A stretch of DNA of 64,000 nt, taken from positions 28,369,859-28,433,858 of the forward strand of contig CM055092.1 of assembly GCA_029204225.1 (NCBI GenBank), written 5' to 3'. The stretch is from Diphasiastrum complanatum (lineage: Eukaryota; Streptophyta; Lycopodiopsida; Lycopodiales; Lycopodiaceae). Positions 54,880 through 64,000 of this stretch are shown here, piece after piece; the first letter of the stretch is position 1; every line of letters begins with the position of its first letter. Position numbers and translations under genes: made by a program. The notes beneath the pieces are model-generated. The model saw only the letters and a program-made list of their open reading frames with translations, made no database searches and was not told the DNA's origin.

Positions 54880-55075
54880 GTGTGTGTGCGTACACACACA
54901 CACACACACACACACACATTCCTTGTGTCGGAAGTCACACACACAACGAACACGCGCACACGCACACACACATAGGCGCACACACACACACATAGGCATG
55001 CGCGTGCACGCGCGCACACACACACTCACTCACTCACTCATACGTGTGCGTGCGTGAGTATGTGTGTGTGCATGC
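54880..55075. repeat. Compound CA/TG microsatellite
   Basis: TG then CA tracts with interruptions (CGCACA, ACTCACTC), ending in TGCG/TGTG repeats. Confidence 0.9.
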
Positions 55076-55080
55076 ACGTG

Positions 55081-55556
55081 TGTCCCAAATCCCCCCTCCC
55101 CCCCTATTTTTCTCTTTTTATTGTCTCTTTTACTCCCCTCACCCCATTCCCCTCCTTTTTTTTTAATTGTGCATTTTTTGGCCCATGGATAAAAGCTTGT
55201 GAGTAATGACTTAGGAGTTAAAGCTAGTGAGTTTGGGCTTGTGGTTAAACATTCCTGAAAATGGATGGCCAAAATAGGAAATTGAAGGATTGAAAAAAAA
55301 AAAAAAAACCAGTTTAAGGTAGTCAAGAAAATTTTCATGTTCATGATTTATGGGTAAAACTTTGATAATTTAAAATAATTAAGAAATCCAAGTAATAAAT
55401 ATTATTGGCTAAAGTTTAAAGCACATTGAAATGTGTGAAGAAAATAAAACCTTAACTTCAGACTTTAAGTATTTGAATTTAGTAAGTGGGAAGGAGGGGT
55501 GAGGAATCTTTTTGGGGTCCACCCCTCAATGCACACAATGTGCAAATGTATCGGGA
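55081..55556. other. Stretch without recognisable gene
   Basis: Poly-T/poly-A runs (55156, 55294) and unrecognised short frames only. Confidence 0.4.
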
Positions 55557-55735
55557 TATGCACATTCCCCATACATGCATCCTCCTCCCCAACTTTTTTA
55601 GTTAGAAAAAGCTCATGCATGGGTGAGGAGGAGGATGCATGGGTGCACCCATACACATGCGCAAAAGTGTACATAAGTTTAAATATATATATAGACTAGT
55701 TAAGAGTGCCCATTGTTGACGGGCAATGGAGGCCG
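55557..55735. repeat. Segment duplicated from 52817-52990
   Basis: CATACATGCATCCTCCTCCC through AAGTGTACATAAGTTTAAA to the hairpin at 55708 matches 52817-52990 with small changes. Confidence 0.8.
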
Positions 55736-56227
55736 ATCTAGGTGGCGGCTGATGATTTGGATGATGGTCGATCTCGCACATCTCAAAAAAATTAGAGTCT
55801 TCAAAAAAATTTGAGTCTTTGGAAAAAAAATCGAGTTTTTCGAAAAATTTGAGAAAAAATTCAACTCGTTTGAAAAATTCGAGTCTTCTGAAAATTTTGA
55901 CTTGACATTACAAAGGGTCATTCGATCCTTCAAAAAAATTTAGATTGGCAGTTCGATCCTTCGGAACTTTGTTGTGGTAATCCAAATTCTTGGGATCTTG
56001 TAAGAGCATGTTTTGAGAATGGAATTTTGCATAATTTTGCATAGTTTGAGAATGGAATTTTGTAATGAAATGTTTTGGAATGAAATGATGTGGTATTGGT
56101 TACGGTTAGGGATAGGGTGGTGTTGGTTACAATTAAGGTTAATTTTTAGGGTTAGGGTTTAGAGAGAGAGAGAGAGATTTGGTTAAGAGGCATTGTAAAT
56201 AGTCCAAATATATACTTTCAACAAATT

Positions 56228-56554
56228 TTAAAACATCATAGAAATGTCATCACTTAAATCCAATACCATTACCTGGCTATACACCAAGCTATCTAACATT
56301 GCCTCAAAGGCAGACGCACTAATAGTGCCGCCATTCCTATAAACATATCTTGAATTAATAAGTAATAAATCTACATCTAAGAGCAAATGAAATCTCTGTG
56401 AAGATGCGCCAATCATGCTCTCTTCACTGATCAAATAACAAACATACAACTCTAACAACCAAATGGCTGTGCTAGAAAAGCTATGTTCTTCATCCCCAAG
56501 CTGCACCCTAAACTCCACGAAAAATCGACGATGATTCACCATCAAGTTGACCAT
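56228..56554 (-). CDS. Unrecognised 108-aa ORF within the Helitron remnant
   Basis: Open minus frame with ordinary composition (FFVEFRVQLGDEEHSF; LLELYVCYLISEESMIGASS; TISASAFEAMLDSLV). No domain recognised. It may be a captured gene piece or non-functional. Confidence 0.25.
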   Translation of the reverse strand: MVNLMVNHRRFFVEFRVQLGDEEHSFSSTAIWLLELYVCYLISEESMIGASSQRFHLLLDVDLLLINSRYVYRNGGTISASAFEAMLDSLVYSQVMVLDLSDDISMMF

Positions 56555-56969
56555 TTGTTGACATGCTTGTCGAGTGGATCCAATGTTTAGAGTTTGTCAT
56601 CAAATAAGGTGAAACTACAGATCCCGTCAAACCTTCCTTGCAAACTACTCCCAAACTGCGTCTATTTGTTGTGTGACATGGGCTATGCTACAACTTCCAC
56701 CTAGGAGGATGCAATACCTTCCAATTGGGATAGGCTCTAATTGGTTTACGGTTTTCACTCTAGGCCTCTATAGTTGTACACAAATTTTAAACTTTCACAT
56801 TCACCAAGATTGTGTACGATTGCAGATGCCTACATCTAAATGCTTTCAACAATAAAAGCCTCTCCAAATTTGAAGGTTACATTCTCCCAGGTGGAAGGTG
56901 TGGCAAAGCCTATGTCAAACAAACAATAATATTCACCAACTGCAAAAAAAACATTTACCTTTATTTGAA

Positions 56970-57190
56970 TGTACATACACATACATATACACCCCCATAC
57001 ATACACATACACATATATATACACACTCGTACATACACATACATATATAGAAATACATATACATACAGATACACATACACACACACCTACATACACACAC
57101 ATACAGATACACATAAAAGCACACTCATACATATATACATACATACATACATACATGTACATGCATACATATACACTCATACATACATAA
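56970..57190. repeat. CA/CATA microsatellite
   Basis: ACATAC-type repeats with interruptions over about 220 bp. Confidence 0.9.
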
Positions 57191-57239
57191 AGGCATGCTC
57201 GAAAAGTCCAAATATAATCTTCAACAATAATCCTAAACT

Positions 57240-57590
57240 CTACAAACTAACCTAACCTTCACTCTTATCCTACGATACTTAACCTAACCCTTGCCAACAA
57301 CCATGTTTTTGTGGGTAGCAACAATTTGTGTATCCTAACTCTAATTCTAAATCCTAATGTAACCCTAACCATGTTCTATCTATTACATAATGCCACTCTA
57401 ACCCTCACTCTAACCCTAACTCTAATGTGACTCTAACCTTGCTCTATCTAACACTAATCCTGATGTAACCCTAACCCTGGTCTGTTTAACACTTTATGCA
57501 AATATAAACCCTAACCCTAATCTAAGTCTAACTTCGCTCTAATTCTAACCCTAACTCTAATGTTACCCCAACCCTTACTCCAAAACAAAT
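57240..57590. repeat. Degenerate interstitial telomere-like repeat
   Basis: CCCTAA, CTCTAA and CCCTAACC units recur irregularly, related to the plant telomere repeat CCCTAAA but lacking its regularity. Confidence 0.7.
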
Positions 57591-57918
57591 ACTACAACAC
57601 TTCCGAATACACAATGTTTTGAGTGCACCTCGCCACTCTTGCCCAATCTGTAAATCGGTTGTTAGTGTCAATAATCAACACTCGTACACTTCCGGCATTT
57701 CGCACTCTCAATAATGTGACATATAGCTAACCATGACTAAATACGGGGCGTGGCAAGTACAATGCAATAGTCTCCATGGTTTGCCCCTGCGCATTGTTTA
57801 TTGTCATGGCGAAAGCCGCTCTAATAGGAAATTGTACTCGTCGGATGTAACTGGTCGAATGCAACTCGTTGGATGTAACTCGTCGAATGTAACTCGTCGG
57901 ATGCAATGTCAGATGCAA
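57586..57918 (-). pseudogene. PIF1-type Helitron helicase C-terminus
   Basis: [20 protein letters not shown], then [18 protein letters not shown], a TAG, and LYVTLLRVRNAGSVRVLIID. This is the last helicase motif of Helitron RepHel proteins (consensus FAMTINKSQGQT; PVFSHGQLYVALSRV). The TAG sits where Gln is expected, a single-base change. The frame continues to NIVYSEVL, the usual end. Upstream a 14 bp tandem repeat replaces helicase sequence. Confidence 0.85.
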
Positions 57919-57919
57919 C
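57836..57919. repeat. 14 bp tandem repeat, about five units
   Basis: Units of ACTCGTCGGATGTA with one or two changes each run into the helicase frame. Confidence 0.85.
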
Positions 57920-57959
57920 CTCTTTTGGTTTCATGTCTGCTCATATGATACATGCAAAC

Positions 57960-59420
57960 ATCATAGTTTTTCTTTTTGCTATTCTGTGTATTTAGTCATG
58001 TTTCTTAACATAGACTGTAGTACCTGCGAAACTACTCTCATTCTGTGTGCAAACTAATGCCTAGTAAAATACACGGGTTTTTGCTCACCAGTTCGACACC
58101 TGCAACTTTCAACACAGAATCGAATCAATTCGAACTACTCAAAGGATGAAACGAATTAGCCGAACTACTCGAAGGACGAATCAAATCAGTTCGACCTTCC
58201 GACTAATCTCCATCTTCAGAATATAGGATATCCATTTCCATCAATCTCCACATTCGAATTTCATTTCAATCCATTTGAAGAAGATCAAAGACCTGGCCAT
58301 TTATGACTACTTCAACCATAAAGTCACTCGACTATCTCGACGACTCTGACCAAAGTATCTGATGTGTCCAAAGTGATCGACTCATTCAACTACTTTAATG
58401 AACTCAAATCATTTGTCTCGTTTGAATGTAATACACATTGTACAGATGTTGTTGCACATCAAATATCTATAAAGTACATTTACGGCCAGATATTGGGTTA
58501 GACTAAATCAGTCATACCGCGGTATTTGGACCTCACGACCTCATTTGAATGAGTGGGTTTGTAGGCAGCCAACCCATGAGTATTTTGTTTTGACGGTTCT
58601 ACTCATAATTTTATTAATGCTAAATTGGTGAAAAAACTATCGTTGGCAATTGCATAGTGACCACAGTATTGTTACATCAGAATTATTTGTAAGCACAGAT
58701 GTGCCTGATATATCTATCACCTTCGATGGAAAGGAAGGTATGGAGAAGCCGATGAATGAGTTTAAGGATAATGTGCTAAACTGGTGAATTCAAAAGATGA
58801 AAGAACGCTTTTTACAAATAATGAGGATGTTTTAGTTTTGGCAGATAGTGCAGCAGTTGGAATTTTTGAGGCATGGGCGATTCCAAGAGTGTATCAGTTC
58901 ACATTTTGTCTTTTCTTTTCAAAATTGGTGGCAATATGAGTTTTTCTATATTTTTAGTTTTGTCAATTACCAAATGTTGAATACCTATTGTTGCTATCAC
59001 AAATGAATGTTTGCACGAGGACATCGTGGCCCAAATTTGGAAAATGCACACAGTTTTCTGGGTGCATGAAATGAAACACCTATGAAATGAAAGATGTTGT
59101 CTTTTTAAATGTCATTGTTGTCAATTTTCAACTTCCAGATTTTGTAAACTCATTGCTGCAATGCGCATTAAGACATACATGAATACGGTTTACATCTATA
59201 GAGAAACAAGAAGATTGTCTACAGTGGGTGGAATTAGAAAACAATTTTTCACAAATGATATGCCAAAATGTGATATTTGATCTTAGGTTATATGATATCT
59301 ATTTTATTTTTATATAATGAAGCAAATCATCTGAATCTGCCGTCACACAAAATATTGGCTGCAACCCAAAATATTAGCCGTAACCCAATATTGGTCTGTC
59401 CTTCCAATATTGTCTCCCTC
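57960..59420. other. Stretch without recognisable gene
   Basis: Small repeats such as CGAACTACTCRAAGGA (58131-58175) but no domain on either strand. If the Helitron is complete, its Rep region should be here; I could not find an HUH motif. Confidence 0.4.
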
Positions 59421-59900
59421 CATTTTTTTTTTTTTTGGGGGGGGAGGGGGGGAGGGAGGTGGGCCTTGGCACAACCCCCCTTTCCATTTTGTGAAAAATT
59501 TTAGTACTAATGTGCAAAACAAATTTGTTGGGCTTTGCCGAGCTTTGAGCTCAACCCAAACACACGCACACACACATCCATAAAGACCCACTCTAGCCCT
59601 TACCCTAAGTACCCCAAACACACAAACACACACACACACACATGCACATGCACACAAACATAGCATGACACAAATACATGCACCAACACACAACAAACGG
59701 TGCGCACACCCACAAACACATGCAGACCCACACACACACACTTTTGAGCTCTCTCTCTCACACACACCCTGAACCCTAACACACACACACACACGCATAC
59801 ACACATGCTCCATAAACACACACATACACACACAACACACAAACAGCACATGCACATACACACACTCGCACACACATGCATGCACGCACACGCACGCGCA
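59421..59900. repeat. Homopolymer and CA-rich repeat block
   Basis: A T(14)/G-rich run at 59423-59460, then interrupted CA repeats from 59562 to 59900. The long frames here are artefacts of the repeat. Confidence 0.85.
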
Positions 59901-59920
59901 TCCGACATCGACGCACATCC

Positions 59921-59955
59921 GCCATTGCTCATCAACGACGGGCACAAGCAACTAG
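59921..59955 (+). mobile_element. Candidate Helitron 3' terminus, copy C
   Basis: A weak hairpin (59927-59943) is followed by 8 bases and CTAG (59952-59955) then T. It is similar to copies A and B in the opposite orientation, but its flank beyond the CTAG (a TG microsatellite) differs. Confidence 0.4.
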
Positions 59956-59956
59956 T

Positions 59957-60018
59957 ATGTGTGTGTGTGTGTGTGTGTGCGTGTGCGTGCGCGCGCACGC
60001 GTGTGTGTGTGGGTGTGT

Positions 60019-60087
<69 letters not shown>
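59957..60087. repeat. TG microsatellite
   Basis: About 130 bp, interrupted by GCGCGC and GGG steps. Confidence 0.95.
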
Positions 60088-60089
<2 letters not shown>

Positions 60090-60090
<1 letters not shown>

Positions 60091-60930
60091 GTTCGTACCG
60101 TGTTGTACTGGTCTCAAAACTTATCATACTTATCATATGTTTGTATCATATAGCAAGTTTGTAACCCCAACCTTAACTTCGTAGCCACAATCTCAGATCT
60201 CTAAACCCTAAACCCTAACACTAATTCTAAAAAGCCTCACCCTAACCATAACCCTAATCCTAATCCTAAATTCTAGACCCTACACTCTAAACCCTATTCT
60301 TACCACTAATCCTAACCCATAATTGATGTCCTATTTCATAATTAATACCCTAAACTCTAATCTCAACCCTAATCCTAACCCTAAATCTACCCCTAATTCT
60401 AACCTTAAAGTGGGCTCCTAGCTGAGCTTTTCAAAGGTATACTACAAATTAAAGTTGACAAAAGACTAAAACATGGGTTGGATCTTATGTTCTCAGCAAA
60501 TCGGAACTGCATGTTCAACTTTTGATCCTTGGAAATTTTTAACTTTCATCAACTCTAGTCATCACAAATACCAGTCCACCATTGTCGACTCTCTTTGAAG
60601 TTTAGTGGATGGATTCTTTCTAACTCGACACCACCGACACCATGGGGCTTGGGTTTTGTGGGTTTTGGTTTTGAAGATTTATGGTCAATCTTGTCACTCG
60701 TCACATGAATCTATGTGGACGTGTCGAGTGACTTAATCCTTTTATTATGTTGTTGTTGTGATGTGCAAAGTGTGGGTGCCTATGTGCTTTTCTATGCCTA
60801 TAGAATAAAGAGAGAGCTTGAGACTCTAAGACTCCATATACATCTTGATTTGTTTCCTTTCACGTGATATAAATGACTATAAGTAAATTGTTGCCTATGT
60901 GATCTTTCTATCAGAAAGGATGTCAAATTT
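60090..60930. repeat. Long direct repeat, left copy
   Basis: From GGTTCGTACCGTGTTGTACT to GATATAAATGAC and beyond it matches 63227-64000 at about 93-95%. Inside are degenerate CCCTAA repeats (60200-60410). No ORF. Confidence 0.9.
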
Positions 60931-61956
60931 GAGCTCCTACTTTAATCTGTAGTTTGTGACTTGCTGTGCGGTTGGCAACTGCATAAGCAATGGATCATAC
61001 ATGTCTCTGGTCTCTACAACATAGAGAGCAATGTGGGTAGTGGAGGGAAATACAAAAAAACGTAACAAAATGCATAAGCAATTCCCCTACTTCTGCTAGA
61101 AAACCAAATAAAATATATAAGCAATTATGTTACTTGTGCTAGGGAGATATCATATAATAGACTATACTAGAAAAACAACCTCTTAATAGGACAATAGACA
61201 TTTTTATATGTATATATACATATGCTTGATTATGGGTCACATTATAGAAATACTTTAAACTAATCATCCATATAGTCAATGCAAAGAATTCAAAAAAGAG
61301 AGCAATATTGTTTTGTACATCACATGAATCGGAGCTCATACTTGGAAAATATTTAACTTAAAATAAAGTTAAGAAATTCCATAAAAGCCGTAAAACTTCA
61401 TCTATCTGAATAAAATCTCTAAAAATCTCCATTAAACTAAAATCAAATATTGTCATGCATATACTTGCTAGAATTAGCTCAAAGAATAAAAAAATTATAA
61501 AATATTTCAAGAGTTTGCATTATAAAAGATTTCAAAGATTTGCATTTGATAAAATACCTTTTACAGCTTGCTATCTGAATACGCACCATATCATGAAAAC
61601 TCTAAAAATATTGATTCTTAACCTCATAGCTCGGCCTTAGGACCCCTCTTTAGGCCCACCATATGTGGCTTCATGCAAGAAAAGGGGCTGAAATCAAGCT
61701 TAAGTAACCTTATAGTTGTGCTTAAAAGCATTCATTACCTTCCCACTTAAGCTAGATGTTGCTTCAACTCATAAAGAGGCCTAATGTTTAATGTGCTCCC
61801 CAAAGTTGATGTGCAATAGAATTTCATGAATGCATATTTTCATACAGTAGTTATAGGGCGAGGCGTTCTGAGTTAGGGTTAGGGGGAGGGCTTAGGGTCT
61901 GGAGTTGGAGTTGGTTTATGAGGAGGAGAGGTGGGAAGTAGGGCGAAAGAAGAGGG

Positions 61957-61958
<2 letters not shown>
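60931..61958. other. Stretch without recognisable gene
   Basis: AT-rich. GGGTTAGGG-type telomere-like units appear near 61872-61900. Confidence 0.4.

Positions 61959-62049
<91 letters not shown>
61959..62049. repeat. AG microsatellite
   Basis: About 45 uninterrupted AG units. Confidence 0.95.
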
Positions 62050-62051
<2 letters not shown>

Positions 62052-62149
62052 ATAGTTATCGGTGGGTGGCCGAAGTTCTCTAGATGTATGTGGCTTGGGA
62101 AGTATGGAATTTTTGGAAGTCCGAGAAGTTCCATAGATGTGCTTGCCTT

Positions 62150-62790
62150 GGGGATCTTAGAATCCCCACAAAGGATCTCCTCAAGTTGTTGGATGATTGC
62201 AAAAATTATAGTCTTAGGCTCCTAGGGGAATTAACACTGACTAAAAGATGCTAATTTCGACACGGTATATGCTACGTTTTTTAAAGCCCTTTAATTAGGG
62301 TTTTTGGATCTGTAGGAGGCCGATGCCACCAACACTGAATGTCTTTGGCCCACATGACTTTGTACAAACGGACTTTGCAAGTCCACAATACCTTAGTGAA
62401 CATGTATGTACAGTTAGTTTGGGCCAAAATGACTTTAAGGCCATTTCATATGTAATAGTGCTCAGCTGAAAACCAAGATGAGTTGTTTTGGCCTTCTCAG
62501 ATTGAATTTTGAACTTCTAGTTTCAAATTCTCCCAGAAGGATCTCGCCTAGCTATTGGATGATTGTGCCTATTATCGTCTCAAGCCCCCACATGGATCAA
62601 AATCGTCTAAGAACTGCTAGTTTGCATCCTTCGTACAACAGACTTTCAAAAGCCCTCTTATTAGAGTTTTTGGAGCTATATACGATAGATCTCACCAATT
62701 AAAAACAACTTCGACCCAAATGAATTTAGTATAAATGCTTCTTGCAAATCCATGATGTCTCCGTAAACATGTAGGTGTAGTCTATTACAT
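62150..62790. repeat. Diverged tandem duplication, about 363 bp period
   Basis: AAAGGATCTCCTCAAGTTGT at 62171 and AGAAGGATCTCGCCTAGCTA at 62534 start similar stretches, which continue through an ATTAG-GGTTTTTGGA motif and a CCAAATGA/CCACATGA motif. Identity is perhaps 65-70%. Confidence 0.5.
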
Positions 62791-63226
62791 CCAAAATTAA
62801 CCTGAAAATTTGAGTTTTTAGTTTCCTATAGGAGCTAAAAACCAAGATTCTTAGGCCTTCCACAATTTTTCAAACTCACAATTCGCGTCAGGCCTCACAA
62901 CCAGTGATGTTATAGCTTGGTCATGATCTTGGATTTGAGCACCTACAATGGAAGGACATTAAATAATTGTTGATTTTTGACTTTTTCATGAAAATGGTCT
63001 AACTTTACCACATGAAGTCGGAATAGACTCAAAATTAATTCAAATGTTAGCCAAAATACCGAAGTACCATTTTGACACCATGTGTTAGCTGTATCATACG
63101 AATATAACTGAATGTACAGATATGGAATTGGTAGTCTCATCTATGATAGGTTTATACCGCACAACACGTTCATCTTGTAACATACAGCATGTTCGTATCA
63201 TACAACGGTTTTGTACCATACAATAG

Positions 63227-64000
63227 GTTCATACCATGTTGTACTGGTCTCAAAACGTATCATACTTATCATATGTTTGTATCGTATAGCAGGTTTGTAA
63301 CCCCAACCTTAACTTCATAGCCACAGTCTCAGATCTCTAAACCCTTAACCCTAACACTAATGCTAAGCCTCACCCTAACTATAACCCTAAATTCTAAACC
63401 CTACACTCTAAACCCTAATCTTACAACTAATCCTAACCCATAATTGATGCCCTATTTCATAACTAATACTCTAATCTTAACCCTAATCCTAACCCTAAAT
63501 CTACCCCTAATACTAACCTTAAAGTGGGCTCATAGCTGAGCTTTTCAAAGGTATACTAAAGATTAAATTTGACAAAAGACTAAAACATGGGTTGGATCTT
63601 ATGTTTTCAGCAAATCAGGCCTACATGTTCAATTTTTTATCCTTGTACCTTTTTGACTTTCATCGACTCTAGTCCTCACAAACACCAGTCCACCATTGTC
63701 GGCTCTCTTTGAAGTTTAGTGGATGGATTCTTTTTACCATTCTAACTTGACACCACCGACACCATGGGGTTTGGGTTTTGTGGATTTTGGTTTTGAAGAC
63801 TTAGGGTCAATCTTGTCACTCGTCATGTGAATCTATGTGGATGTGTCAAGTGGCTTAATCCTTTTATTATGTTGTTGTTGTGATGTGCAAAGTGTGGGTG
63901 CCCATGTGCTTTGTCTATGTCTATAGAATAAAGAGAGAGCTTGAGACTCTAAGACTCCAGATACATCTTGATTTGTTTCCTTTCACGTGATATAAATGAC
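63227..64000. repeat. Long direct repeat, right copy (runs off the window)
   Basis: Second copy of 60090-60930, about 3.13 kb downstream, with the same CCCTAA block (63340-63510). Just before it, GTACCATACAA-type units (63145-63230) repeat. Confidence 0.9.

Larger units (their letters stand above)
55696..57918 (-). mobile_element. Helitron remnant (helicase end to candidate 3' terminus, copy B)
   Basis: A PIF1-type helicase C-terminus (57918-57586) lies about 1.9 kb upstream, on the minus strand, of a candidate 3' end. That end is a hairpin at 55724-55708 (stem GCCCGT/ATGGGC with one G-T pair), 8 bases, then CTAG and T (55699-55695). The interval holds CA/CATA repeats, CCCTAA-like repeats and an unknown 108-aa ORF. 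No Rep (HUH) motif found upstream. Confidence 0.5.

Noticed and set aside
57240-57590. True telomere
   Set aside because: The CCCTAA units are irregular and heavily diverged and are followed by other sequence on both sides.
59600-60184. Long Cys/Val and His/Thr reading frames on both strands
   Set aside because: They are translations of CA/TG microsatellites. The same applies to the frames at 52854-53410, 54630-55057 and 56812-57255.

Overview
The window reads as nuclear DNA of a land plant with a large, repeat-rich genome. Two host-type genes can be supported: a protein phosphatase 1 inhibitor-3 gene (minus strand, 5548-5889) and an F-box gene (minus strand, 21818-23185). The rest is layered, broken transposable elements, microsatellites and degenerate telomere-like repeats. 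The style of the F-box protein, the long AG and TG tracts and the mixture of LINE, Ty1/copia, Ty3/gypsy, hAT-like and Helitron remnants suggest a homosporous fern. That assignment is inference; only land plant is secure.

Layout. 1-3.5 kb: a gypsy integrase scrap and two LINE reverse transcriptase pieces. 5.5-6.7 kb: the inhibitor-3 gene with a probable 5' UTR intron and a CAG-repeat leader exon. 8.5-12.6 kb: a putative LTR, unassigned repeats and a chromodomain scrap. 12.6-17.2 kb: a Ty1/copia element with a 650 bp 3' LTR, split by a 779 bp hAT-like element that has an 8 bp target duplication. 17.4-19.8 kb: a second copia piece and an opposed gypsy gag/protease piece. 20.8-23.2 kb: direct repeats and the F-box gene, whose 3' end is repeated three more times in 88 bp units. 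24.3-25.4 kb: a MITE-like element and a second chromodomain scrap.

25.4-45.5 kb is a patchwork built largely from one Ty3/gypsy family. It has a PBS matching the plant tRNA-Asp 3' end and a long untranslated leader studded with CTTCGCC-like motifs. Leader, gag and pol blocks now lie in opposing orientations. Interspersed are a copia fragment whose reverse transcriptase lies ahead of gag, a remnant of an unusual reverse transcriptase lineage (33.1-34.7 kb), and an unrecognised Ser/Pro-rich, coiled-coil ORF block 3' of a pol gene (40.2-43.0 kb).

45.5-48.1 kb: a gypsy Gag segment fused in frame to copia integrase, followed by the rest of a copia pol. 48.4-52.2 kb: a minus-strand gypsy pol. 52.6-60 kb: CA/TG and AG microsatellites, a PIF1-type Helitron helicase C-terminus and three candidate Helitron 3' termini. 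60-64 kb: two copies, about 3.13 kb apart, of a sequence carrying degenerate CCCTAA repeats; the second runs off the window edge.

The element genes do not form a working system: nearly every one carries stops, frameshifts or catalytic-residue losses. The two host genes appear intact.
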